11,971 nt of DNA, taken from positions 1 to 11,971 of the forward strand of contig DATCTM010000029.1 in the NCBI GenBank assembly GCA_036567945.1. Direction: 5' to 3'. Positions 1 to 5,362 of this stretch are shown piece by piece (position 1 is the stretch's first letter; the number at the start of each line of letters is the position of its first letter). The DNA comes from BRH-c54 sp036567945. Its GTDB lineage: Bacteria; Bacteroidota; Bacteroidia; Flavobacteriales_E; Vicingaceae. A model generated the notes under the pieces. That model had not been told where the DNA came from, did no database searches, and saw only the letters and a list, made by a program, of their open reading frames with translations. The position numbers and the translations under genes are program-made.

Positions 1-16
1 AATCCTGCCACCCCGA
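1..16 (+). tRNA. tRNA-Pro, 3' end only (partial)
   Basis: The window opens inside a tRNA. Visible are the last T-loop bases (AAT), the 3' half of the T stem (CCTGC, 4-8), the 3' acceptor strand CACCCCG (9-15) and discriminator A16. The acceptor strand implies a 5' strand CGGGGTG, so the first pair is C1:G72. That pair with discriminator A73 is characteristic of bacterial tRNA-Pro. No CCA is encoded (CT follows). The anticodon lies outside the window, so the isoacceptor is unknown. Confidence 0.75.
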
Positions 17-18
17 CT

Positions 19-42
19 AAAAAAGGCTTCAGTGCCTTTTTT
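19..42 (+). terminator. Terminator-like hairpin between two tRNA genes
   Basis: AAAAAAGGC (19-27) pairs perfectly with GCCTTTTTT (34-42) around the 6-nt loop TTCAGT. Only three pairs are G:C, but the 3' arm doubles as a U tract, as in an intrinsic terminator. It follows the tRNA-Pro directly and ends 12 nt before the tRNA-Arg. It may stop tRNA-Pro transcription or serve as a processing signal in a joint precursor. Confidence 0.55.
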
Positions 43-54
43 AATTTATGGAAA

Positions 55-128
55 GGTCGCGTAGCTCAGCTGGATAGAGCATCTGCCTTCTAAGCAGACG
101 GTCAAAGGTTCGAATCCTTTCGCGATCA
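55..128 (+). tRNA. tRNA-Arg, anticodon TCT
   Basis: A full cloverleaf is present. The acceptor strands are GGTCGCG (55-61) and CGCGATC (121-127) with one G-U pair. The D stem is GCTC/GAGC (64-67/77-80) with the conserved GG at 72-73. The anticodon stem is TCTGC/GCAGA (82-86/94-98) with loop CTTCTAA and anticodon TCT at 89-91, which reads AGA (Arg). The T stem is AAAGG/CCTTT (104-108/116-120) with loop TTCGAAT. The discriminator is A128 and no CCA is encoded. AGA is expected to be a major Arg codon in such an AT-rich genome. No second copy of the tRNA 3' end was seen in the window, so an attachment-site duplication is not visible. Confidence 0.97.
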
Positions 129-137
129 CAAGCTAAT

Positions 138-173
138 AAAAACCTAATAACTTTCATGTTGTTAGGTTTTTTT
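138..173 (+). terminator. Intrinsic terminator of tRNA-Arg
   Basis: A 14-bp stem pairs 138-151 (AAAAACCTAATAAC) with 158-171 (GTTGTTAGGTTTTT), with one G-U pair, around loop TTTCAT. It ends in a run of seven T (167-173) and begins 9 nt after the tRNA. Confidence 0.88.
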
Positions 174-305
174 GTTTTTAACAAACCGTATAAATTATAG
201 CTGATTATTTATTATCTTTTATTTTCTCAGAGGTGTTTATGAATACTTTGCATTTACCCGACCTTTTTAAATCTAACTTTTCCTTAATAGAGTTAATTAT
301 CATTA

Positions 306-338
306 TTTGTTTATAAAGTGTTGATAAATATATCTTTA
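306..338 (+). promoter_or_regulatory. Predicted Bacteroidota-type promoter of the LexA-like gene
   Basis: TTTG (306-309) is followed after 21 nt by TATCTTTA (331-338), one mismatch from the Bacteroidota -7 consensus TAnnTTTG. Transcription would start near 344-346. That is downstream of the ATG at 340, which supports the ATG at 379 as the real start. The 21-nt spacing matches two other predicted promoters in this window. Confidence 0.5.
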
Positions 339-340
339 TT

Positions 341-371
341 TGTATGTATCTGTATGTATACAAAGTGTATA
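341..371. promoter_or_regulatory. Candidate operator of the LexA-like repressor
   Basis: The predicted 5' untranslated region holds a direct repeat of TGTATGTAT (341-349 and 351-359). Overlapping it is a perfect inverted repeat TATACA-AAG-TGTATA (357-371), which ends 7 nt before the ATG at 379. A dyad next to the start of a winged-helix repressor gene suggests autoregulation. The symmetry is seen directly; binding is inferred. Confidence 0.4.
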
Positions 372-378
372 TTTGCGT

Positions 379-744
379 ATGTTTAATGAGTTTACAAAAA
401 AAGAATTAGAAACCATTCGTTCTATTAGAAATTTTTTAATAGAGTTAGGAAGAATGCCAAGCATTAGGGAGTTAATGATTGACTTAAATTATAAATCGCC
501 AAGATCGGTATCGGTGATTTTAGAGTCCTTAATAAATAAAGGAGTCCTTAGTAAAAAAGACACAGGAAAATTGCAGTTAAATGAGTTTGAACTCAAAAAA
601 TCAATTAACGATAATGCACAAACAGTAAAAGTTCCACTACTTGGAAGTGTAGCTTGTGGTAGTCCGATGTTTGCACAAGAAAATATTGAAGCATACATTC
701 CTGTATCTACACAGTTTATAAAATTTGCAAAAAGCTTGTTGTAA
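379..744 (+). pseudogene. LexA/S24-family repressor, truncated in the peptidase domain
   Basis: Residues 1-65 form a LexA-type winged-helix DNA-binding domain, with the recognition-helix motif RMPSIRELM (25-33) and KSPRSV (39-44). A short linker leads to VPLLGSVACGSPMFAQENIE, the start of an S24 peptidase domain. The self-cleavage dipeptide is Cys93-Gly94, where LexA has Ala-Gly. The protein then ends at 121 aa after IPVSTQFIK, whereas relatives of about 200 aa continue into the catalytic Ser and Lys. Both catalytic residues are therefore missing, and no continuation was seen in other frames just downstream. The stop codon lies inside the first copy of a direct repeat (from 739), which suggests truncation by rearrangement. 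Such genes in Bacteroidota often sit beside a Y-family polymerase gene, absent here. I prefer ATG 379 to the in-frame ATG 340 because homology begins here and the predicted transcript starts after 340. It could be a decayed gene, or a surviving short DNA-binding protein that cannot self-cleave. Confidence 0.72.
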
Positions 745-800
745 TTTTCTGGGTGTAAAGCCTTAAATCTCTTAACATATATATTTGGTGTTATATGTAA
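739..800. repeat. Imperfect direct repeat, copy 1 (degenerate)
   Basis: It begins TTGTAATTTT and includes TAAATCTCTTAACATA (764-779). Both blocks recur about 81 bp downstream in copy 2, with one indel and several substitutions between them. The following bases can form a small hairpin: TTA/TAA (772-774/798-800) and CATATA/TATATG (776-781/792-797), with A775 bulged. The distal closing strand found in copy 2 is missing, so copy 1 looks truncated. It supplies the stop codon (742-744) of the LexA-like gene. Confidence 0.6.
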
Positions 801-820
801 ATAAACAAACAAAAATCTTT

Positions 821-940
821 TTGTAATTTTAAGGTTGTGAGTCATAAATCTCTTAACATAATATCTATCGATATAAGTCTAAAGACATTATATCTGATAT
901 TATGTGTAAATAGTCGCAATACGGCTATTACGAGATTTAT
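821..940. repeat. Imperfect direct repeat, copy 2, with a three-way-junction element
   Basis: The copy starts TTGTAATTTT at 821 and repeats TAAATCTCTTAACATA at 845-860. From 844 to 940 it can fold into a closed three-way junction. The outer stem is ATAAATCTC (844-852) with GAGATTTAT (932-940), 9 bp without mismatch. Arm 1 is a 13-bp stem, 853-865 with 896-909 and G906 bulged, continued across an interior loop by a 10-bp stem (870-879/884-894, A887 bulged, loop TAAA). Arm 2 is 910-916 with 922-928, including one G-U pair. It could be a structured RNA, a recombination site active as single-stranded DNA, or a non-autonomous mobile-element end. I cannot assign it to a known family. Confidence 0.55.
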
Positions 941-1023
941 TAGAAAGTCCTATAATTTATATTATGTTAAATAGAAATGATAGGATAATGACTAATTTAG
1001 TTAACTATACTCCTTTTTCTTTA

Positions 1024-1056
1024 TTTGAAATGCATGGATTTAAATGTGTAATTTTG
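1024..1056 (+). promoter_or_regulatory. Predicted Bacteroidota-type promoter of the small lipoprotein gene
   Basis: TTTG (1024-1027), 21 nt, then TAATTTTG (1049-1056), an exact match to TAnnTTTG. Transcription would start near 1062, about 25 nt before the ATG at 1088. The adjacent truC-hslR pair may be read from here too, since no terminator lies between. Confidence 0.6.
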
Positions 1057-1087
1057 GAAATACACTACTCACCTAATATCGCATCCC

Positions 1088-1222
1088 ATGAAATTAAGAT
1101 TAACAACATTCAAATTTATGCTACTAACTACCCTAATGTTGGTTATGTTAGCTTGTAAACCGATAAAATACGTTGGAAAAGAATCAAAAAAAGCTGTTAA
1201 CGATGTAAAAAAAGAACTTTAA
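1088..1222 (+). CDS. Small putative lipoprotein, 44 aa
   Basis: The short reading frame encodes a typical export signal: a basic N-terminus (MKLRLTTFKF), a hydrophobic stretch (MLLTTLMLVML, 11-21), Ala22 and lipobox Cys23. The lipobox LAC is acceptable, although Met at -3 is unusual. Cleavage before Cys23 would leave a 22-residue lipidated peptide rich in Lys, with the pattern GKESKKAVNDVKKEL. That resembles the small, charged, helical tail of entericidin-like lipoproteins, but the resemblance is compositional only and I assign no function. An exact-match promoter lies 32 nt upstream of the ATG. The gene ends 36 nt before truC. An alternative start at Met11 (1118) would remove the basic N-region, so ATG 1088 is favoured. 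A different frame (964-1158) is open over the same DNA but starts upstream of the promoter and has no recognisable features. Confidence 0.6.
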   Translation: MKLRLTTFKFMLLTTLMLVMLACKPIKYVGKESKKAVNDVKKEL

Positions 1223-1258
1223 TATCCAAACGAACATCATTTAGTCTTATTTCCTATA

Positions 1259-1981
1259 ATGAATACGTCTGTACAGCCCTTAGTTGATTCCATAGAAATT
1301 GTTTTTGAAGACGATTATATGGTTGCTGTAAACAAACCTAATAATTTTCTCATACATCAATCACATTACGCCAGAAACATTACGGAAACAACTTTGTTGG
1401 AAATATTACAACAACAATTAGGTTTTCCACTTTTCCCTGTACATCGTTTGGATAGAAAAACTTCGGGAATTTTGCTCTTAGTAAAAGATAAATCTTTTGT
1501 AGCTCCATTTCAGGCTTTATTTACCAATAATTGTATTACAAAGAAATATTTTGCCATTGTTAGAGGTTTTAGTCCGCCTGCCGGAAAAATTGATTCTCCT
1601 GTAAAAAATGATGATACCGGTGTTTATAAAACAGCCTTAACCCATTATACAACTGTATCTTCTGTTGAGTTGGATATTCCTGTTCATCCTTACGCTAAAT
1701 CACGTTATAGTTTAATGGAGTTATTTCCTAAAACCGGACGTATGCACCAATTGCGTAAGCATTTGAATAAAATCAATCATCCCATAGTTGGCGATTATAA
1801 ATATGGTGATCGATTTCATAACCGTATGTATGAAACGCAATTTAATTGTAATTATTTGTTTTTACATGCTCAACAGCTTGAATTGGAACACCCCCTCTCC
1901 CACCAAAAAATGATTTTTACCGCTGATTTTCCTGAAGATTGGCTTAAGTTGTTTAACGAATTTAACTGGCAGCTTCCATGA
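1259..1981 (+). CDS. truC: tRNA pseudouridine(65) synthase TruC-like (RluA family)
   Basis: This is an RluA-family pseudouridine synthase, which isomerises uridine in RNA in the cytoplasm. Near the N-terminus is the conserved VAVNKPNNFLIHQS segment (22-35). Motif II, HRLDRKTSG (62-70), contains the catalytic Asp65. Towards the C-terminus, PKTGRMHQLRKHL and HPIVGDYKYGDRFHNR follow the TruC pattern more closely than RluA, RluC or RluD. There is no N-terminal S4 domain, and at 240 aa it is close to the roughly 260 aa of E. coli TruC. The expected target is U65 in the T stem of certain tRNAs; the exact substrate is inferred from similarity. Its stop overlaps the start of the next gene (ATGA, 1978-1981), implying translational coupling. 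It has no obvious promoter of its own in the 36-nt gap upstream. Confidence 0.85.
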   Translation: MNTSVQPLVDSIEIVFEDDYMVAVNKPNNFLIHQSHYARNITETTLLEILQQQLGFPLFPVHRLDRKTSGILLLVKDKSFVAPFQALFTNNCITKKYFAIVRGFSPPAGKIDSPVKNDDTGVYKTALTHYTTVSSVELDIPVHPYAKSRYSLMELFPKTGRMHQLRKHLNKINHPIVGDYKYGDRFHNRMYETQFNCNYLFLHAQQLELEHPLSHQKMIFTADFPEDWLKLFNEFNWQLP

Positions 1982-2343
1982 GAATAGATAAATATACTTG
2001 GGTGGTACGTTTGTTTAAAACCAGAACATTAGCCACAAAAGCTTGCGATGCCGAAAAAGTGAAGCTTAATGGTGATTTTGTAAAACCAAGTAAGCTTATT
2101 GCTGTTGGCGATGAAATTAGTATTAAAACAATTCCTATTTGGAGAAGTTTTAAGGTGTTGGATATTCCTAAATCACGTATTGGAGCTAAATTAGTGAATC
2201 AATACTTATTGGAAACCACTACCGCAGCAGATTTACAACTATTAGAGGAAATTCAGCAGCAGCAACATCAGAATAAAATATTAGGAATTAAAGGTCGCCC
2301 TACCAAGAAAGTGCGTAGAGATTTGGATAAACTTAATGATTAA
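1978..2343 (+). CDS. hslR: S4-domain RNA-binding protein, Hsp15 (HslR)-like
   Basis: The S4 RNA-binding fold occupies roughly residues 1-60. It opens MRIDKYTWVVRLFKTRTLA, with the R-x-DK and FKTR signatures of Hsp15, followed by AEKVKLNGDFVKPSKLI, the loop that contacts RNA. The tail is basic (KGRPTKKVRRDLDKL), matching the RPDKKERRDL end of E. coli HslR. Length is 121 aa against about 133 aa. Hsp15 binds stalled 50S subunits that carry peptidyl-tRNA and helps recycle them after heat shock; that role is transferred from E. coli. The ATGA overlap with truC suggests one transcript for two RNA-acting proteins. The gene converges with the minus-strand stress operon over a 39-nt gap in which I see no clear terminator. 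Confidence 0.85.
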   Translation: MRIDKYTWVVRLFKTRTLATKACDAEKVKLNGDFVKPSKLIAVGDEISIKTIPIWRSFKVLDIPKSRIGAKLVNQYLLETTTAADLQLLEEIQQQQHQNKILGIKGRPTKKVRRDLDKLND

Positions 2344-2382
2344 GTAAAGAGTTTATTTATTTTAGATAAGATTATTAATGAA

Positions 2383-3390
2383 TTAAACCCCACTAATTCT
2401 GGTAAGTAAGGCTTTTAGAAGTAGTTTGCCATCTCTAATGTCTTTAGTTTGTTCTATGGCTTGAAATTCACCATTTTCATCATAAAACAATTCAAAACTA
2501 AAAACGAAGTTGCTTTTTATGTTGTTAATATCATTCTGACCAAAACGCAAATCTTTAAAAATAAGCGTGTCGCCATTTTGCTCAACAGCATACCAACCTT
2601 CGGTAATCTTAATTAATTGCTGTACTTTCTTTTCGTGAAGCACCTCTTTTAACAAGTGCTGATTTTTAGGAATTTTCTCACTAAACTGAATATCGCTTTT
2701 GTCAAACAATGAGTAATAACCAATAATATAAGCATCTTTAAGCTGAACATTTGCTCCCCAAAGTATGGCGTTTAAAGGTGTAGGTCTGGTGGCTATTGCT
2801 TGGTAGTCTATTTCCTGTTTAGCTAAGGCTGTAGTAAATTGTTGATGTCCTATCCACTTAAATCCTAACGTTAACACCATATAGCTGCTGCTGATGATTA
2901 GTCCTAAATTGTTGTATTTGCTACGCTTTTTATTTTCTTTTTTATAACACATGGCTAAAATCACGAAAAACAAAAATGGTATGGTGTATAGCGGATCAAT
3001 AACAAAAATATTTTTGTAAGCCAAGCGATAATCTAGCGGCCAAAAGAGTTGTGTCCCCCATGTAGTATGGGCATCTAACAAGCCATGAGTAAAAAAGCCT
3101 AAAAACATCAGTAAGGTCCAATCTTTCCAGGTAGCATTTAGCTTTCTATGAATTTTACTGATGATAAAACCAAAAATTGGTGCAAAAAGCACACTGAAAA
3201 ATAGCGAATGGGTAAACCCTCTGTGGATTTCGAGAGCAGTAATGTTATCAGTAAAATGAAAGGCTAAAACATCTAAATCGGGAATAGTTCCGGCAACAGC
3301 TCCCCAAAGGATAGCCCAATTCCCCACTTTTTTACCTATAGCAGCTTCGCCTACAGCTGCTCCTAGTACAATTTGTGTTAAAGAATCCAT
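2383..3390 (-). CDS. YdjM/YfhP-family integral membrane protein (putative metal-dependent hydrolase)
   Basis: The N-terminus MDSLTQIVLGAAVGEA is the hallmark of this family. Conserved polar motifs follow: IPDLD (36-40), HRGFTHSL (56-63) and HGLLDAHTTWGTQLFWPLD (102-120). Their His and Asp residues are the presumed metal ligands. Hydrophobic segments at roughly 22-36, 62-79, 92-106, 132-148 and 162-180 suggest four or five membrane helices. The C-terminal part, about 190-335, is soluble and more variable. Family members are annotated as inner-membrane metal-dependent hydrolases; E. coli YdjM is LexA-regulated, but the reaction is not established. It is the last gene of the minus-strand operon, 28 nt after the second universal stress gene. 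At 335 aa it is longer than the roughly 200-aa E. coli YdjM because of the extra C-terminal domain. Confidence 0.78.
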   Translation of the reverse strand: MDSLTQIVLGAAVGEAAIGKKVGNWAILWGAVAGTIPDLDVLAFHFTDNITALEIHRGFTHSLFFSVLFAPIFGFIISKIHRKLNATWKDWTLLMFLGFFTHGLLDAHTTWGTQLFWPLDYRLAYKNIFVIDPLYTIPFLFFVILAMCYKKENKKRSKYNNLGLIISSSYMVLTLGFKWIGHQQFTTALAKQEIDYQAIATRPTPLNAILWGANVQLKDAYIIGYYSLFDKSDIQFSEKIPKNQHLLKEVLHEKKVQQLIKITEGWYAVEQNGDTLIFKDLRFGQNDINNIKSNFVFSFELFYDENGEFQAIEQTKDIRDGKLLLKALLTRISGV

Positions 3391-3418
3391 TTTTTATAGC
3401 CAACAATTGGCTTTTAAA

Positions 3419-4255
3419 TTAATCGTGTAAGATTAACAATGGAATTTCGGCATGAAAAGAAATTTGTTTGGTAAAGCTAATGTGAAATAAATCTTCAAAG
3501 AAGTTTCTTTTCTTGTTTACTAGTACCATTAAAGAGGTATTGTGTTGTTTAACATATTCTTTAGTACCGTAAATTACATCTTCATGTTTAAAATAAGAAG
3601 TTTTAATATCCGCTACATCAAGGATGTTAGCAATAGATTGAGCCATTTGTTTTTCATCAGCACCAATGGATTTCATTTCTTCTGTTACATTAAACACGGT
3701 AATTTCCGGTTTAAAATCCTTTACCAAAGGTTGTAATACAGCAAATATGTTTTTCTTTTTAATTTCTTTAAAGTCGGTAGCAATGCTAATGGTTGATGGA
3801 GAAGAAAAACTAACTTTATCAGGAATTACTAAAGCAGGACAATCTACTTCTTTTATTACTGCATAAGTGTTGCTTCCAAAAACAATTTTTTCTACCGCAC
3901 TCATTCCTTTTGCTCCCATTACTATTAAATCTATAGGATGTTTATCAACAAAAGTGTCAATAATTTCTACTAAACTTCCATAAGCAGATTTAAAGCTAAA
4001 CGAATGTTTTTTATTGTAAAGTTGTTTTTTTGATTTGATTTCAGCAATTAATTCTTGTAACTGTTTTTCAGAAGCTTGGCTTAACAAATCATTTAATGAA
4101 CCACCGGTAATACTATTGGCCATATCATCGTGCGTAGGATGAAAGGCATTCATCAATATAAAATTGACTTCTTGATTTTTATATAATTCTAATGCATAAA
4201 AAATGGCATTTTTAGCATTGTTAGAGAAGTCTGTAGGTAAAAGTATGGTCATCAT
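3419..4255 (-). CDS. Universal stress protein, two UspA domains (downstream paralogue)
   Basis: Two UspA-like domains lie in tandem, roughly residues 1-146 and 152-278. The first begins ILLPTDFS with Asp9 and carries the nucleotide-binding motif G-2x-G-9x-G-S, at Gly114, Gly117, Gly127 and Ser128. This half is therefore predicted to bind ATP. The second half keeps the opening IATDF but has KKRNFFEDLFHISFTKQI where the glycine loop should be, so it probably does not bind nucleotide. Such cytoplasmic double-Usp proteins are common in Bacteroidota and linked to starvation or stress survival; no enzymatic role can be given. It lies 24 nt after its paralogue, consistent with a tandem duplication inside one operon. 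Either of the first two Met codons could be used. The protein ends PLLILHD. Confidence 0.9.
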   Translation of the reverse strand: MMTILLPTDFSNNAKNAIFYALELYKNQEVNFILMNAFHPTHDDMANSITGGSLNDLLSQASEKQLQELIAEIKSKKQLYNKKHSFSFKSAYGSLVEIIDTFVDKHPIDLIVMGAKGMSAVEKIVFGSNTYAVIKEVDCPALVIPDKVSFSSPSTISIATDFKEIKKKNIFAVLQPLVKDFKPEITVFNVTEEMKSIGADEKQMAQSIANILDVADIKTSYFKHEDVIYGTKEYVKQHNTSLMVLVNKKRNFFEDLFHISFTKQISFHAEIPLLILHD

Positions 4256-4279
4256 ATAATTTTATTAAGAAGTGAATGA

Positions 4280-5101
4280 TTAATCGTGTAGTACTAATAA
4301 TGGCGTATCTGTATGAAGTGCTATTTGTTTGCTAAAGCTTCTGTGAAATAGACTTTCGAAGAACGATTTTTTACGGTTTATGGTTACTAAACAATCAATT
4401 TTATGTGAGTGAATAAATTTTTGAACTCCGTTTAGTGGGTCTTCTTCATTTATTTTAATAACTTCAATTCTTTGATTAAGTTTTGACTCTAAATCATCGG
4501 TTACTCTTTTTTGTTGGGCTTCTTCTATTTCACCATCTTCATCTTCCACATAAAAAACACGTAATGCAGCGTTTTTATTTACCAATAAATTTTTTAATGG
4601 CGCTAAAGAGTCACTATTCATATTATCTTGAAAATCTATTGCCAATGCAACTTTTTCAACTGCTTTATATACCACATTTTCCGGAATAACAAAAACAGGT
4701 GCATCAGCTTCTTTAACAATAGCAGAGGTATTACTACCTATAAAAATTTCTTCCATAGCACTCATTCCTTTTGCTCCAACAACTACTTCAGTATTTTCTG
4801 TTTCTTCAGAAATAGATTTTATAGCATACAATACATCACCATAAACCTCTTTAAAAAGAATTTCATTTTTATTATCAGGAAAAGCAGTTGCTAACTCTTT
4901 TTTATAGTTGGTTAAATCTTCTACCGCTTGTTTTCTTAATATTTCATTAATAGAAACTACAGCACTAGAGCCTGATTGAGGCGAAAAATAAGAGTGAATT
5001 AAAATGAACTTTACTTGCTCATTTTGATAAAATTGAAGTGCCCAATTGACTGCATTCTTAGAATTTGCAGAAAAATCTGTTGGAAGAAGAACTGTTTTCA
5101 T
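4280..5101 (-). CDS. Universal stress protein, two UspA domains (first gene of operon)
   Basis: Like its neighbour, it has two UspA-like domains, about residues 1-144 and 148-273. The first contains VLLPTDFS with Asp8 or Asp9-type nucleotide contact and an intact G-2x-G-9x-G-S loop at Gly109, Gly112, Gly122 and Ser123. The second contains LAIDF, then KKSFFESLFHRSFSKQI in place of the loop. Both paralogues share this terminal motif and the ending PLL-[IV]-LHD, but they differ widely elsewhere, so the duplication is old. As the first gene of the operon it has a predicted promoter about 42 nt upstream. The second half also has an acidic stretch (EDEDGEIEEAQ). ATP binding is predicted from the motif; the physiological role is unknown. 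Confidence 0.9.
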   Translation of the reverse strand: MKTVLLPTDFSANSKNAVNWALQFYQNEQVKFILIHSYFSPQSGSSAVVSINEILRKQAVEDLTNYKKELATAFPDNKNEILFKEVYGDVLYAIKSISEETENTEVVVGAKGMSAMEEIFIGSNTSAIVKEADAPVFVIPENVVYKAVEKVALAIDFQDNMNSDSLAPLKNLLVNKNAALRVFYVEDEDGEIEEAQQKRVTDDLESKLNQRIEVIKINEEDPLNGVQKFIHSHKIDCLVTINRKKSFFESLFHRSFSKQIALHTDTPLLVLHD

Positions 5102-5142
5102 AATATTTTTAATTAAATAGTTTTAATGGTTAATTGTACAAC

Positions 5143-5174
5143 CAAAAGTACATTAATTATTGCATAATTAGAAA
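5143..5174 (-). promoter_or_regulatory. Predicted promoter of the universal stress operon
   Basis: On the minus strand, TACTTTTG (complement of 5143-5150) matches TAnnTTTG exactly. The upstream element, 20 nt away (5171-5174), reads TTTC instead of TTTG. Transcription would start near 5136, leaving a leader of about 35 nt before the ATG at 5101. An 8-bp palindrome TTGTACAA (5134-5141) sits at the expected start site. Confidence 0.5.
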
Positions 5175-5302
5175 TGATTTTAATCAGATTTTTAAAGCAT
5201 TAAACAATTTTAACATAAATATAAGTTTATCTTAATATGAAGCTTATTCAATTAGACTTTACATTTTCTAATATACAAGATATCATACCTCCAACTACAA
5301 CA

Positions 5303-5340
5303 AAAAAAAGAGGTTGTCTGCTAAGACAACCTCTTTTTTT
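5303..5340 (-). terminator. Strong intrinsic terminator of the gyrA-TPR unit
   Basis: A perfect 17-bp stem pairs 5303-5319 with 5324-5340 around a 4-nt loop. Each arm ends in a seven-base A or T run, so it could terminate from either side. It begins 22 nt after the TPR gene stop and shields the downstream stress-operon promoter from gyrase-unit transcription. Confidence 0.95.
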
Positions 5341-5362
5341 AAAATTACTTAATTGAAAAAGC

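Noticed and set aside
239..316. 25-codon hydrophobic peptide preceded by AGAGGTG
   Set aside because: The Shine-Dalgarno-like sequence is tempting, but such sites matter little in Bacteroidota, the peptide has no motif, and it overlaps the promoter of the next gene.
340..378. N-terminal extension of the LexA-like protein from ATG 340
   Set aside because: The extra 13 residues are not family-like, lie over the candidate operator, and start before the predicted transcription start.
844..940. Integron attC site
   Set aside because: The long imperfect hairpin with bulged bases resembles a folded attC, but the core GTTRRRY is absent (TGTAAAT instead), the 5' partner RYYYAAC does not fit, and no cassette array or integrase is present.
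844..940. Retron non-coding RNA
   Set aside because: The inverted-repeat-closed fold is suggestive, but no reverse transcriptase gene lies in the window and no msr/msd arrangement can be recognised.
964..1158. 64-codon open frame as a gene
   Set aside because: It starts upstream of an exact-match promoter that drives an alternative frame with a clear lipoprotein signal, and its own product shows no signal or motif.
5237..5359. Short plus-strand frame starting MKLIQLDF
   Set aside because: It reads straight through the 17-bp terminator of the opposite-strand unit and has no recognisable feature.
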